Assembly: GCF_002283365.1 (NCBI RefSeq)
Contig: NZ_MQWD01000001.1
Coordinates: 3,421,951 to 3,485,950 of the forward strand
Direction: 5' to 3'
Length of the DNA: 64,000 nt
Source: Rubrivirga marina
GTDB taxonomy: Bacteria > Bacteroidota > Rhodothermia > Rhodothermales > Rubricoccaceae
Below are positions 15,149 through 24,293 of this stretch, in pieces. A model generated the notes under the pieces. That model was given only the letters and a program-made list of their open reading frames with translations, did no database searches and was not told the DNA's origin. How positions within the stretch are numbered: the stretch's first letter is position 1; each line of letters opens with the position of its first letter. The translations under genes were made by a program, and so were the position numbers.

Positions 15149-17287
15149 TCAGCGGACGCGCGTGAACGAGACGGTCCCGCTGCCGTCGGGCGTGTCGAAC
15201 CGAGCGAGGTAGACGCCCGACGCCGCGCGGTGCCCGTCCGCGCCGCGGCCGTCCCACTCACCGACGCCGCCGGCCAGCGCGACGCGCGTCACGCGGCGCC
15301 CCGTCGCGTCGAACACGACCACCTCGCCCCGACCCGCCTCGGCACGGAAAGCGACGGAGTCGGTCGACGGGTTCGGCACGACGCGGAAGCCGAGATCGGT
15401 CTCGGGCGCCGGTTCGCGCCACGTGCCCTGCGACGCGCGCCAGAACAGGAACCCGCCGGACGACGTGCCCGCCACGATCTCGGGCCGTCCGTCACCGTCG
15501 AGGTCGCCCAGAGCCGGCGTCGTCCGCCGGCGCCCGGAGGGGATCGGCTCGGCGGGCTGGAACCGCGGGGCGGATGTGGACCCGACGTTCTGGTACACGA
15601 GCAGCTCACCGCTGGCCGTACCGAGGAGAAGGTCGAGGTCGCCGTCGCCGTCGAGGTCGCCGAGCGCGGGCGCCGTGTCGGCGTCGACGCGATCCGGGAG
15701 GCCGATCTCGAGCTGGAACGCCGCGTCCTCGGCGACGGGGGTCCCGTTGCTCTCGGTCTGGAACACGACCTCCGACCCGGAGCCGACATTCCGGTAGAGG
15801 CGGATCCGCCCACTCGATGCCCCGCCGATCAGGTCGAGGTCGCCATCGCCGTCGAGGTCGCCAAGCGTGCCGCGGGCGTACTGGCCGACGTCGACGTTCT
15901 GGAACCGCTCGTCCACGACCTCGAACGTCGAGCCCGTGTTCTCGAGGAGCGCGAACCGGCCGTTGAACCCGCCGACAAGGAGGTCGAGGTCGCCGTCGCC
16001 GTCGAGGTCCCCGAAGGCCGGGGCGTAGGCGCCGTAGTCGTAGGCGAGCTCCAGCCAGTCGTCGTCGGCCCGCTCGAGGGCCGGGGCCGAGGCCGTCCCG
16101 ACGTTCTCGTACCGGACGAGGTTGGCACGCGACGTGTCGTCGGGATCGGTCTCGTTCGCGAGCACGAGGTCGAGGTCGCCGTCGTTCTCGAGGTCCACGA
16201 GCGCGGCCGTCGAGCGGGAGCCGAGGTCGAGCGACTCGATCAGCCGGTCGGTCTGGACCCGGAGGTCGGGCGCCTCGGAGGTCCCGGCGTTCTCGAAGTA
16301 GATGAGGTTCGAGACGGCCGTCTGCGACTGGAAGCACAACCCACGCTGGACGCCGACGACGAGGTCCGAGTCGCCGTCGCGGTCGGTATCCCCGTAGGTC
16401 GGCGCGTTGTAGCCGCCCGACGTGAGCGGCTGGCCCACGGGAAACCGCTCCGACGCGAGTGCAAGTTGCGGGTCGGCCGGGGTCCCCTCGTTGAGGAAGT
16501 AGAACAGGCTCGGCGCGAAGAAGTCACCCCAGAACAGCTCCGGGGCGCCGTCGCCCGTGAGGTCCTCGATGGCGATGGCGTTGGCCCCGTGCATCGTCCC
16601 CCGCCCGCCCGGCAGGTTCGGCGCCGCGCGGCCGGCGGCCGAGCGGCACTGCGGGTTCTCCTCGTAGATCACGATGTCCTGAAACCGATCGGTCACGAAC
16701 CGGAAGACCGGCACGCCGTCGTCATCGACGCCCTCGTGGACGTACTGCGTGATCGTCCCGATGTCCGCTTTGCCGGCGTAGAGGTCAGGGTCCCCGTCGC
16801 CGTCGAGGTCGGCGAGGGCCGGGATCGAGGAGTCCTCCACGTTGACCGGCTCGCCGTCGGCGTCGCGGAGCGGGTCGGCGCCGACCTCGAACGCGGGCTC
16901 CTGCGCCGTCCCGACGTTCCGCCAGTAGCGGACGCGGCCGGGCTGGCCGCGCGCGAGGAGGTCGAGGTCGCCGTCGCCGTCGAGGTCGCCGAACGTGGAC
17001 CAGTTTCCGGGCTCGATCCCGCCGAGCCGATCGGTCCGCCAGATCCAGTCGTCGCCCTCTCGCTCAAAGAACTGGAGCCCCGACCCGCCGACGTTGAGGA
17101 TCAGGTCCGCGTCGCCGTCCGCGTCGATGTCGACGAGCGCCGGACGGGGCTCGAAGAAGCCGCCGACGAACGGGTGCGGCACCTCGACGCCGTCGGCAGT
17201 GACGGGGAACGGGGAGGCCTCACGGGTGAACGTCTGCGCCGCCAGCGGGGCGCTGGCGACGGCGGCGAGGAGGAGGAACGTGCGCAC
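15149..17287 (-). CDS. Secreted FG-GAP/VCBS propeller protein with T9SS-type sorting domain
   Basis: Extracellular protein of 712 residues. Signal peptide MRTFLLLAAVASAPLAAQ. The body contains ten FG-GAP-like repeats with calcium-binding loops of the type DLDGDGDLDLL (also DIDADGDADLIL, DLTGDGAPELFWG, DTDRDGDSDLVVG, DLENDGDLDLVL), expected to form one or more seven-bladed propellers. The last 80 residues, from FRVVPNPSTDSVAF to SGTVSFTRVR with VVVFDATGRRV and GVYLARF, match the type A sorting domain used for type IX secretion and surface attachment. The nucleotide repeats that encode the loops are almost identical (GTCGAGGTCGCCGTCGCC on the plus strand, e.g. near 15630, 15840, 15985 and 16970). 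Such proteins are often adhesins; the ligand is unknown. Confidence 0.85.
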   Translation of the reverse strand: MRTFLLLAAVASAPLAAQTFTREASPFPVTADGVEVPHPFVGGFFEPRPALVDIDADGDADLILNVGGSGLQFFEREGDDWIWRTDRLGGIEPGNWSTFGDLDGDGDLDLLARGQPGRVRYWRNVGTAQEPAFEVGADPLRDADGEPVNVEDSSIPALADLDGDGDPDLYAGKADIGTITQYVHEGVDDDGVPVFRFVTDRFQDIVIYEENPQCRSAAGRAAPNLPGGRGTMHGANAIAIEDLTGDGAPELFWGDFFAPSLFYFLNEGTPADPQLALASERFPVGQPLTSGGYNAPTYGDTDRDGDSDLVVGVQRGLCFQSQTAVSNLIYFENAGTSEAPDLRVQTDRLIESLDLGSRSTAALVDLENDGDLDLVLANETDPDDTSRANLVRYENVGTASAPALERADDDWLELAYDYGAYAPAFGDLDGDGDLDLLVGGFNGRFALLENTGSTFEVVDERFQNVDVGQYARGTLGDLDGDGDLDLIGGASSGRIRLYRNVGSGSEVVFQTESNGTPVAEDAAFQLEIGLPDRVDADTAPALGDLDGDGDLDLLLGTASGELLVYQNVGSTSAPRFQPAEPIPSGRRRTTPALGDLDGDGRPEIVAGTSSGGFLFWRASQGTWREPAPETDLGFRVVPNPSTDSVAFRAEAGRGEVVVFDATGRRVTRVALAGGVGEWDGRGADGHRAASGVYLARFDTPDGSGTVSFTRVR

Positions 17288-17350
17288 GATGCGGAGGGAG
17301 TATCGAAGGCGGCGGCCCCGACGGCCGAGCGCCGCCGGACGTGCCAGGAG

Positions 17351-17376
17351 TGCCTGCCTCGACGCCGAGGCGGGCA
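17351..17376. repeat. GCCTCG palindrome, imperfect, 11-bp arms
   Basis: TGCCTGCCTCG pairs with CGAGGCGGGCA with one T-G wobble. It lies 8 bases beyond the stop of the minus-strand beta-propeller lipoprotein gene and before the start of the FG-GAP gene on the same strand. A diverged member of the window's palindrome family. Confidence 0.6.
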
Positions 17377-17383
17377 GGGTCGG

Positions 17384-19036
17384 CTAGTGGTTCGAGTGGT
17401 CCATGCCGGAGGGGTCCGTCTCCGAGTGGTCCATCTCGTCGTGGGACATCCCGCCGTGGAGCATCACGGGCTCGAGGCCGGACGGGTACGTGCCGAGCTG
17501 GACCACGCCGAGCAGCTCGCCGGTCGGCGAGAACGCGGCGAGGTTGCCGAACGCCTCAGCGCCCTGCGGCTGGCCGTCGGCGTCGAGAAACAGGAAGTCA
17601 GGCGTCCACCCGCCATTGAGGTTCGACGACGTCACGAAAAAGCGGGAGCCGTCGAACGCTGGCGCCGGGCTGTGCGGCTGGCTGAGCGGCGGGGCCTCGA
17701 CGGTCCGCACGAGGGCGCGCGTGTCGGCGTCGAGGATCGACACGGCGTCGCCGCGCTGGTCCGGGATGAGGATCGAGGACCCGTCGTGGTTGGCGTGGGC
17801 GTGGTACGGCCCGTCGCCCGCCGGGTAGGCGTCGGTGAACGTGAGGTCGCCGTCCTCTGACAGCTCGAAGAACAGGACCTCGTCGGTCGAGCGCGAGGTG
17901 AGCGTCACGGTGTACGGGTAGCCGGCGGCGCCCTCCGCCATGCCCCCGTGGTCGGAGCCGCTCGCGTCGGCGTCCATCTCGCCGCCCATCGTGTGGTCCC
18001 CGTGGTCCATCCCCCCGCCCATGTGGTGGGCGCCCAAAATGCTGAAGTGGATGAACTCGCGCGGCGCCCCGTCGGCCGGGATCGGCACGATCGAGATGTC
18101 GCCGGTCTCGGCGTCGTAGACGAGCGCGCGGCTCTCGGCCTGCGTGCCGGTCAGTTCCGCCGTGATGGCATAGCGCCCGTCAGGCGTCGCGGCCATCGCG
18201 TGCGGCACGTTGAACGGCGTGGCGACGACCTCCATGTCCATCGTCTCGCGGTCGAGGATGCCAAACCCCGTCTCGAGCGGGTCGGAGAGCGTCGAGCGGC
18301 CAACGAACAGGCGGCTCGTGGACGGGTCGAGCGCCAGCATCCCCGGGGTGGCGAACCGATCCTCGGTCCGGCCAAGCAGGGCCGCCGGGTCCGAGGGGTC
18401 GAGCGTCAGGTCGAGCGACACCTTCGCCACGACGCCGGCCGACACGAGCGAGACGTACATCGCGCTCCCGTCGGGCTCGAAGGCGAAGTGGTGCGGGCCG
18501 TACGGGTAGCTCTCGATCCCGAGATCGTCGAAGTCGATCCGCCGGATGAGACGGAGCGTCTCGGCGTCGACGAGGGCGACGTGGTTCTCGGCTTGGACGC
18601 CGGCCGCGAGGACGTGGTGCGCGTCGGCGAACGGGATCGTGTCGCCGTCGCGGGCGCCCGCCTCGATCCACCGCGCGAGGTAGCGGGCCTCGTCGTCCTC
18701 CAGGTCGCGGAGGGCCGGGAACGGGATCTCGGCCGTGTCCGGCAGGTCGCGGACGAACCGGAGCATCAGGCTCCCCTCGCTGTCGAACGGGACCACGAAG
18801 CCGCTCGGGCCGGCCATCACGACGTCCATCACGTCGTAGTCGTCGGGGTTGGACGAGCCGAGCACGGCGCGGGCCGCCAGGAGCGGGCGGACGTACTCGT
18901 CGTAGTCGAGGGAGGAGACTGCGTCGTAGTCGACAGCCGACGGGTCGAACCCGTCACCGGGGCCGACCAGGTTGCCCGTCGTGTCGCACGCGGTGAGGAC
19001 GAGGGCGAGGAGGAGAACGGGGACGGAGCGGAGCAT
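17384..19036 (-). CDS. Beta-propeller lipoprotein with heme-less cytochrome-like front and Met/His-rich loops
   Basis: Lipoprotein of 550 residues (signal MLRSVPVLLLALVLTAC, LTAC lipobox). Residues about 35-135 follow the layout of a PSCyt1-type cytochrome c domain, DYDEYVRPLLAARAVLG then SLMLRFVRDL, and end in LRDLEDDEARYLARWIEAGA, but the heme CxxCH is absent (AARAVL at that place). Then comes a YVTN/NHL-like beta-propeller with blades such as GPHHFAFEPDGSAMYVSLV and VPHAMAATPDGRYAITAEL. One loop reads HHMGGGMDHGDHTMGGEM and the C-terminus is HGGMSHDEMDHSETD followed by MDHSNH; both resemble copper or silver-binding Met/His motifs. Periplasmic metal binding or sensing is inferred. The ATG at 19036 starts the signal. 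Confidence 0.7.
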   Translation of the reverse strand: MLRSVPVLLLALVLTACDTTGNLVGPGDGFDPSAVDYDAVSSLDYDEYVRPLLAARAVLGSSNPDDYDVMDVVMAGPSGFVVPFDSEGSLMLRFVRDLPDTAEIPFPALRDLEDDEARYLARWIEAGARDGDTIPFADAHHVLAAGVQAENHVALVDAETLRLIRRIDFDDLGIESYPYGPHHFAFEPDGSAMYVSLVSAGVVAKVSLDLTLDPSDPAALLGRTEDRFATPGMLALDPSTSRLFVGRSTLSDPLETGFGILDRETMDMEVVATPFNVPHAMAATPDGRYAITAELTGTQAESRALVYDAETGDISIVPIPADGAPREFIHFSILGAHHMGGGMDHGDHTMGGEMDADASGSDHGGMAEGAAGYPYTVTLTSRSTDEVLFFELSEDGDLTFTDAYPAGDGPYHAHANHDGSSILIPDQRGDAVSILDADTRALVRTVEAPPLSQPHSPAPAFDGSRFFVTSSNLNGGWTPDFLFLDADGQPQGAEAFGNLAAFSPTGELLGVVQLGTYPSGLEPVMLHGGMSHDEMDHSETDPSGMDHSNH

Positions 19037-19146
19037 CGGGGGAGAGCGACGGCGGAGAGAAGGTCGAACGCGGAGACGAGGACCCTGTTCGGATGCCCGG
19101 CGCCTCGCCGACCGTAGGAACGAGCGACGGGCGGAGGCCGTGCCGA

Positions 19147-19180
19147 GCCTCCCCAAGAGATCAGGGGCACACGGGGAGGC
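19147..19180. other. Hairpin in the 300-base divergent gap
   Basis: The gap 19037-19336 between the propeller lipoprotein and LD-carboxypeptidase genes holds no gene that I can see. Its features are an 8-bp hairpin (GCCTCCCC/GGGGAGGC with an 18-base loop) here and the candidate promoter box at 19310. Confidence 0.4.
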
Positions 19181-19309
19181 CCGCGTCCGCGGATCGCCTA
19201 GAGGACGGGAAACGGGCCCGCTCCAGACCGGCCGTCAGACGCCCTCGGCCGTCCGCGCCGGCGGCGATCGAGACCCGGAGAAGGTAGCGCACGACGTGCA
19301 GGCTCCCGG

Positions 19310-19317
19310 TAGCTTGA
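19310..19317 (+). promoter_or_regulatory. Candidate -7 box TAGCTTGA
   Basis: TAGCTTGA is 19 bases before the GTG of the LD-carboxypeptidase at 19337 and is nearly identical to the box before mreB at 24175. Confidence 0.45.
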
Positions 19318-19336
19318 GGCGTCCTCTCCGGTCGCC

Positions 19337-20272
19337 GTGTCCCTCCCCCGTCCGCTCGCCCCGTCCGGCCACGTCGCCGTGGTCTCGCCGTCGAGCGCGG
19401 CCCTCGACCCCGCCGACGTCGAGGCCGGGCTCCACGCGCTCCACCGGCGGGGCCTGACCGTCGACGTGCTCGACGTCGCCGGCGGCCCCACCGCCTACCT
19501 CGCGGGGGCTGACGACGCCCGTGCCGACGCGCTCAACGCCGCGCTCCGCCGTGACGACCTCGACGCGGTCGTCTGCCTGCGGGGCGGCTACGGCCTCCTC
19601 CGCATCCTCGACCGGGTCGACTACGCCGCCGCGCGCGCGCACCCGAAGCTGGTCGTCGGCTACTCCGACGTGACGGCGCTCCACCTCGCGCTCTACGCCG
19701 AGGCGGGCCTACCCGGCGTCTCCGGCCCCATGCTCGCCTCCGACTGGGCCAAGGGGCTCGACGCCGAGACCGAGGCCGACTTCTGGCGCGTCGTCGGCGG
19801 CCACGCGGGCTACGACGTGGTCGGCCCCGGTGGGGAGGCGCTCTCGCCCCTCGCGGACGGCGACACCGAGGGCGTCCTCCTCGGCGGCAACCTCGCGCTC
19901 GTGACGGCCCTCCTCGGGACGCCCTACCTCCCCGATCTCGACGGGGCGATCCTGTTCGTCGAGGACGTCGGCGAGGCGCCGTACCGGATCGACGGGATGC
20001 TCGCCCGCCTCCGCCTCGGCGGCGTGCTCGACCGACTCGGGGGGCTCGTGTTCGGGATGTTTACCGGCGCCGACGTCCCGGAGGGCCGCCCGACGTACTC
20101 CGTCGACGAGGTGCTGGCGCAGTACGCGCCCCACGTCGGCGGGCCGGTGGCGACGGGGCTCGTCTACGGGCACGTGCCGCGGAAGAGCACGGTCCCCGTC
20201 GGCGTCCGCGCCCGGCTGACGTGCGGCGACGGCGAGGCTCGACTTCACGTGATCGATCCGGTGGCCCGATGA
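19337..20272 (+). CDS. LD-carboxypeptidase, S66 family
   Basis: Serine peptidase of 311 residues that removes the terminal D-Ala from tetrapeptide muropeptides during wall recycling, or an MccF-like relative. The nucleophile region GYSDVTALH places Ser at about residue 110. The Glu of the triad is in LFVEDVGEAPYRIDGML and the His in VYGHVPRKSTVPVG. The N-terminal half shows VAVVSPSSAALDPADV, CLRGGYGLLRIL (the conserved RGGYG). No signal peptide, so it is cytoplasmic, as expected for recycling. GTG start at 19337, the only start before the conserved VAVVSPSS. The next gene overlaps its stop by four bases (ATGA), so the two are translationally coupled. Confidence 0.9.
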   Translation: MSLPRPLAPSGHVAVVSPSSAALDPADVEAGLHALHRRGLTVDVLDVAGGPTAYLAGADDARADALNAALRRDDLDAVVCLRGGYGLLRILDRVDYAAARAHPKLVVGYSDVTALHLALYAEAGLPGVSGPMLASDWAKGLDAETEADFWRVVGGHAGYDVVGPGGEALSPLADGDTEGVLLGGNLALVTALLGTPYLPDLDGAILFVEDVGEAPYRIDGMLARLRLGGVLDRLGGLVFGMFTGADVPEGRPTYSVDEVLAQYAPHVGGPVATGLVYGHVPRKSTVPVGVRARLTCGDGEARLHVIDPVAR

Positions 20273-20544
20273 GTGGGGTCACTCTCCTCGGGCTGGTGGC
20301 GGCCGCCTGCACCACGGCGTCCTTCGTCCCGCAGGTGCTGAAGGCGTGGCGCTCGGGCTCCTCCGCCGACCTCTCGCTGGGGATGTATGGCCTGTTCACG
20401 CTCGGCATCGTGCTCTGGCTCGCGTACGGGCTCCTCATCCGCGACACGCCGATCATCGTCGCGAACGTCGTCACGCTCGTGCTCGTCCTGTCGATCCTCG
20501 TCCACATCCTCCGGTTCGGCAAGCCGCGGCCACCGGCGGCGTGA
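20269..20544 (+). CDS. SemiSWEET sugar transporter
   Basis: Small membrane protein of 91 residues with three helices: TLLGLVAAACTTASFVPQVL, LGMYGLFTLGIVLWLAYGLL and PIIVANVVTLVLVLSILVHI. The FVPQVLKAWR segment is the PQ-loop of the MtN3/saliva (SWEET) family; bacterial SemiSWEETs form homodimers that carry mono- or disaccharides down a gradient. Length and the Asn in the third helix fit the family. The start ATG overlaps the stop of the LD-carboxypeptidase gene, so expression is coupled. Whether it moves sugars released from muropeptides is speculation from position only. Confidence 0.9.
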   Translation: MSGVTLLGLVAAACTTASFVPQVLKAWRSGSSADLSLGMYGLFTLGIVLWLAYGLLIRDTPIIVANVVTLVLVLSILVHILRFGKPRPPAA

Positions 20545-20583
20545 GGGGAGCGCCCCTCCCCCGTCCCCCTCCTCCCATCCCCC

Positions 20584-21216
20584 ATGCGCCTCGCCCTGTT
20601 CGCCTCCGGCGGCGGCTCCAACGCCGGCGCGATCCTCGACGCCATTGACGCGGGCCGGCTCCGCGCCGAGCCCGTCCTGCTCGTGAGCGACCGGCCCGGG
20701 ATCGGGGCGCTGGCGCGGGCCGAGGCCCGCGACATCCCAACCGAGGTGATCGCCCCGCTGTCGGACGCGTCCCGCTTCGCGCAGGCGCTCCTCAACGCGC
20801 TCGCCCGTCAGGAGGCCGACGCCATCGCGCTCGCGGGCTACCTCAAGAAGATCCCGGACCCCGTCGTGTGGGCCTTCAGGGACCGGATCCTCAACGTCCA
20901 CCCCTCCCTCCTGCCGGCGTTTGGCGGAGCCGGGTGGTACGGGAAAAGAGTCCACCAGGGCGTCCTCGACGCGGGGTGCCGCGTGACCGGCGCGACGGTC
21001 CACCTCGTCGACGACGAATACGACACCGGGCCGATCGTGCTCCAAGAGGCCGTCCGCGTCGAACCCGACGACACGCCCGAGACGCTGGCCACGCGCGTCC
21101 TCGCCGTCGAGCACCGGCTGTTCCCCCAGGCCCTCGCCCTCCTCGCCGACGGCCGCCTCCAGGTGGAGGCCGGCCGCGTCCGCATCCTCCCTCCGTCCCG
21201 CCCCTCCGCATCGTGA
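20584..21216 (+). CDS. purN: Phosphoribosylglycinamide formyltransferase
   Basis: Third step of de novo purine synthesis: formyl transfer from 10-formyl-THF to GAR. The 210-residue protein shows LFASGGGSNAGAILDAI at the N-terminus (phosphate-binding glycine loop), then DAIALAGYLKKIP, and the catalytic NVHPSLLPAF (Asn and His) followed by HLVDDEYDTGPIVLQE carrying the catalytic Asp. The segment FGGAGWYGKRVHQGVLDAG replaces the E. coli FPGxxxHxxALxxG, as in Bacteroidota. It follows the SemiSWEET gene by 39 bases, and its stop overlaps the start of purH (GTGA). Confidence 0.95.
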   Translation: MRLALFASGGGSNAGAILDAIDAGRLRAEPVLLVSDRPGIGALARAEARDIPTEVIAPLSDASRFAQALLNALARQEADAIALAGYLKKIPDPVVWAFRDRILNVHPSLLPAFGGAGWYGKRVHQGVLDAGCRVTGATVHLVDDEYDTGPIVLQEAVRVEPDDTPETLATRVLAVEHRLFPQALALLADGRLQVEAGRVRILPPSRPSAS

Positions 21217-22817
21217 TCTCTGCCAAGGACCTCCCCGCCCCGGACGACCGCTACCCCGTCCGCCGCGCCCTCCTCTCCGTCTCCGACAAGGCCGGCCTGG
21301 CCGACTTTGGTCAACGCCTCCACGCCCTCGGCGTCGAGCTCCTCTCGACCGGCGGCACAGCCCGCGCGCTCCGCGAGGCCGGTGTGCCCGTGACCGACGT
21401 GGCCGCCGTCACCGGCTTCCCCGAGATTCTCGACGGCCGCGTCAAGAGCCTCCACCCGGCCATCCACGGCGGCATCCTCGCCCGGCGGACCGATCCCGAC
21501 GACCTCGGCCAGCTCGAGGAGCACGGGATCGCCCCCATCGACCTCGTCGCCGTCAACCTGTACCCGTTCCGGGAGGCGACGGCAGGCGGGGCGACCGACG
21601 CCGTGGCCGCCGAAAACGTCGACATCGGCGGACCGGGGATGCTCCGCGCGGCGGCCAAGAACTTCGCCTTCGTCGCCGCCATCGTCGACCCGGCCGACTA
21701 CGACGCCGTCGCCGACGAGCTCGAGGCCCACGACGGGACGCTCTCGATGGCCACGCGCCGCCGCCTCGCGGCCAAAGGGTTCGCCCACACGGCCGACTAC
21801 GACGCCGCCATCGCCGCCTTCTTCGCCGGCGACTCCCCCCACCTCGGCATCGAGGCGGACGAGGCGGAGGCGATGCCCGAGCGCTTCGCCGTCGATCTCC
21901 CGAAGGCCGACGACCTCCGCTACGGCGAGAACCCGCACCAGCGGGCGGCGCTCTACGGGGACGCGTCGGGGATCTACGAGGTGCTCCATGGCAAGGCGTT
22001 GTCGTTCAACAACCTCATCGACCTCACGGCCGCGCTCGACCTCGTCAAGGAGTTCGCCGGAGGGCCACCGACCGTCGCGATCCTCAAGCACACGAACCCG
22101 TGCGGCGTCGGGCAGGCTGACGGCTTGGAGACGGCCTACCACAAAGCGTTCGCGACCGATCGTCAGAGCCCGTTCGGCGGAATCGTCGTCGTCAACCGGC
22201 CGCTTGACCAGGCCACGGCCGAGGCCATCGACGCCGTGTTCACCGAGATCATCATCGCGCCCGACTTCGAGGACGGCGTGCTCGACTTCCTCCAGCAGAA
22301 GAAGAACCGCCGGCTCGTCAGTGCGGACCTGGCCGCCTCGGGCGACGGTCGGAACGTGCGGACGGTCTCCGGAGGGCTCCTCGTGCAGGACCCCGACGCC
22401 CCTCTCGCGGCCGACGTTCGCGACGGCTGGACGGTCCCGACCGAGCGGCAGCCGACCGAGCGCGAGTGGGCCGACCTCGACTTCGCGTGGCGCGTCTGCA
22501 AGCACGTCAAGTCGAACGCGATCGTCTACGCCCGCGACGGCGCGACGCTCGGGATCGGGGCCGGGCAGATGAGCCGGATCGACGCGAGCGAGATCGCCGT
22601 CGCGAAGGGCGCCAAGTCGGAGCTCGACTTCGCGGGCTGCGTCGTCGCGAGCGACGCGTTCTTCCCGTTCGCCGACGGCCTCGAGGCCGCCGCCGAGGCG
22701 GGCGCGACGGCGGCCGTCCAGCCCGGCGGGAGCGTCCGCGACGACGAGGTGATCGCGGCGGCCGACGCCCGCGGTGTGGCCATGGCCTTCACGGGCCGGC
22801 GGCACTTCCGCCACTGA
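21213..22817 (+). CDS. purH: Bifunctional AICAR transformylase/IMP cyclohydrolase
   Basis: Last two steps of purine synthesis. The N-terminal MGS-like IMP cyclohydrolase domain has [57 protein letters not shown] and NLYPF. The transformylase domain has [45 protein letters not shown] and [10 protein letters not shown], with the conserved KH pair in the NPCG region. 534 residues, normal length. The start GTG at 21213 overlaps the purN stop by four bases, so the pair is coupled. The 3' end overlaps the convergent histidine kinase gene by 29 bases. Confidence 0.95.
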   Translation: MISAKDLPAPDDRYPVRRALLSVSDKAGLADFGQRLHALGVELLSTGGTARALREAGVPVTDVAAVTGFPEILDGRVKSLHPAIHGGILARRTDPDDLGQLEEHGIAPIDLVAVNLYPFREATAGGATDAVAAENVDIGGPGMLRAAAKNFAFVAAIVDPADYDAVADELEAHDGTLSMATRRRLAAKGFAHTADYDAAIAAFFAGDSPHLGIEADEAEAMPERFAVDLPKADDLRYGENPHQRAALYGDASGIYEVLHGKALSFNNLIDLTAALDLVKEFAGGPPTVAILKHTNPCGVGQADGLETAYHKAFATDRQSPFGGIVVVNRPLDQATAEAIDAVFTEIIIAPDFEDGVLDFLQQKKNRRLVSADLAASGDGRNVRTVSGGLLVQDPDAPLAADVRDGWTVPTERQPTEREWADLDFAWRVCKHVKSNAIVYARDGATLGIGAGQMSRIDASEIAVAKGAKSELDFAGCVVASDAFFPFADGLEAAAEAGATAAVQPGGSVRDDEVIAAADARGVAMAFTGRRHFRH

Positions 22818-24027
22818 GCCCCGGCGAGGCGGGCACTTCGATCGAGACGCGCGTCCCTGCCCCGGGCGCCGACGTGATGTCGAGGCACCCTCCGACGAGC
22901 CGGATCCGGTCCCGGGCCCCCGCCAGCCCGATCCCGCCCGCCCGGCGGGCCGCCAACGGGTCGAACCCGACGCCGTCGTCGGCCACCACGATTCGGACGC
23001 CAGCCGCCGCCGCGGCCTCGACCGTCAGTAGCACCCGGTGGGCCCCGGCGTGCTTGACCACGTTGAACAGGAACTCCCGGAGCACGCCGTAGAGCAGGAC
23101 CCGCACGGCCTCGTCAACCTGGGGGATCCCGTCCTCAACGTCCACTTCGACCTCGAGCCCGTAGACGTCTTTCTGCTGATCGGCCAGCCAGCCCACGAGT
23201 TCGCCGAGCGTCCCCTCGTGGAGGACGGGCGGGGTCAGTTCGTGGGCCAGCGTCCGAGTCAGCCGCGAGGCGTGTTCCACGAGTTCGGAGGCCCGGTGGT
23301 GGTCGCCGACAGCGAGCATCATCTGGACCCCGTGGAGAACTTGCTGGAGGTCGTCGTGGAGCACGTGGCCGATCCGTCGGCGCTCCTCCTGCTCCGCCAT
23401 CGTGAGGGCATTCGCCAGACCCTGGACCTCCTCGGTCCGCTCGGCCACTCGGGACTCGAGGTCCTGGTTCAGCAGGCGGAGCGACGCGCTGGTCGCTTCG
23501 AGTTCGGCGGCGGCCGCGTTCCGCTGCTCGAGGTGATACCGGACGGCGATCTCCGTCATCACCGACTCCGCCAGCGCCTCCAGCGTCGCGAGGTCTCGCT
23601 CGGTCCACTGCCGCGGCTCGGGGGCGATGGCGCAGAGCGACCCGATCACGACGTTGTCGGGCGTGGCGAGCGGGACGCCGAGGTAGGCCACCACCGAAAG
23701 GTCCTCGATGGCCAGGTTGTCCTGGACCAACGGGTGCTCGCGAGCGTCGGGGACGACGAGCGGCTCCGCCTGGTCCACGACGTGCTGGCAGAACGAGTGC
23801 GAGAGCGGGGTTTGACGGAGCGAGCACCACGGCTCGGGGAGGCCCTGCTGGCTCTTGAAGAACTGCCGGTCGCGGTCGATGAGCGACACCAGCGCGACCG
23901 GGACGTCGAGGATCATCCGCACGAGGTCCGTCAGCCGGTCGAAGGAGGGCTCGGGCGGGCTGTCGAGCAGCCCCGTGACCCACAACGCCTGCTGGCGGAG
24001 GGAGGGCTCAGGCGGACGGTTCGGCAT
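22789..24027 (-). CDS. GAF-domain histidine kinase (HisKA_3, NarL-type)
   Basis: Cytoplasmic sensor kinase of 412 residues. The N-terminal GAF domain (about residues 25-165) includes [19 protein letters not shown] and a Cys-containing SHSFCQHVV, as in GAF domains of Bacteroidota that may sense redox or a small ligand. A coiled-coil linker follows ([19 protein letters not shown]). The dimerisation/phosphoacceptor box is [20 protein letters not shown] type, with His in HDDLQQ, typical of partners of LuxR/NarL-type regulators. The ATPase domain has the N-box [11 protein letters not shown]1 VADDGVGFD and G2 [10 protein letters not shown]. No response regulator lies in the window, so it is an orphan. 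Its last 29 bases overlap purH on the other strand. Confidence 0.9.
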   Translation of the reverse strand: MPNRPPEPSLRQQALWVTGLLDSPPEPSFDRLTDLVRMILDVPVALVSLIDRDRQFFKSQQGLPEPWCSLRQTPLSHSFCQHVVDQAEPLVVPDAREHPLVQDNLAIEDLSVVAYLGVPLATPDNVVIGSLCAIAPEPRQWTERDLATLEALAESVMTEIAVRYHLEQRNAAAAELEATSASLRLLNQDLESRVAERTEEVQGLANALTMAEQEERRRIGHVLHDDLQQVLHGVQMMLAVGDHHRASELVEHASRLTRTLAHELTPPVLHEGTLGELVGWLADQQKDVYGLEVEVDVEDGIPQVDEAVRVLLYGVLREFLFNVVKHAGAHRVLLTVEAAAAAGVRIVVADDGVGFDPLAARRAGGIGLAGARDRIRLVGGCLDITSAPGAGTRVSIEVPASPGLSGGSAAGP

Positions 24028-24174
24028 GGGGAGGCGCAGCGGCCCCCACAGTCTACACACGCTCTCGCATCCATCCGCTAACCCCGGACTGCGGCGGCAC
24101 GGGCCGCGGCCGGGGCTCTCGGTCCTCCCTGAAAAATCAAGCCCGCGGGCCCGGGTCTGGAGGGGGCGCCTCGT

Positions 24175-24182
24175 TAGCTTGA
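24175..24182 (+). promoter_or_regulatory. Candidate -7 box TAGCTTGA before mreB
   Basis: TAGCTTGA lies about 112 bases before the GTG of mreB and would give a leader of roughly 105 bases. The box is nearly the same as at 19310. Between the divergent kinase and mreB, bases 24028-24293 hold no other gene. Confidence 0.45.
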
Positions 24183-24293
24183 CGCCCGTGCGTGCTGCCC
24201 ACCACGGCCCCCGGACGGACGGGGCCGACGACCACGTGCCTCCCGCTGCCTCCGACCGGCGCCCATCGCGCCGCCCGATCTCCCCCCGCCCCC

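Noticed and set aside
15600-17000. Repeated GTCGAGGTCGCCGTCGCC units looking like a repeat array
   Set aside because: They encode the DxDGDGxxDL calcium loops of the FG-GAP protein and vary in spacing, so they are coding repeats and not CRISPR or satellite DNA.
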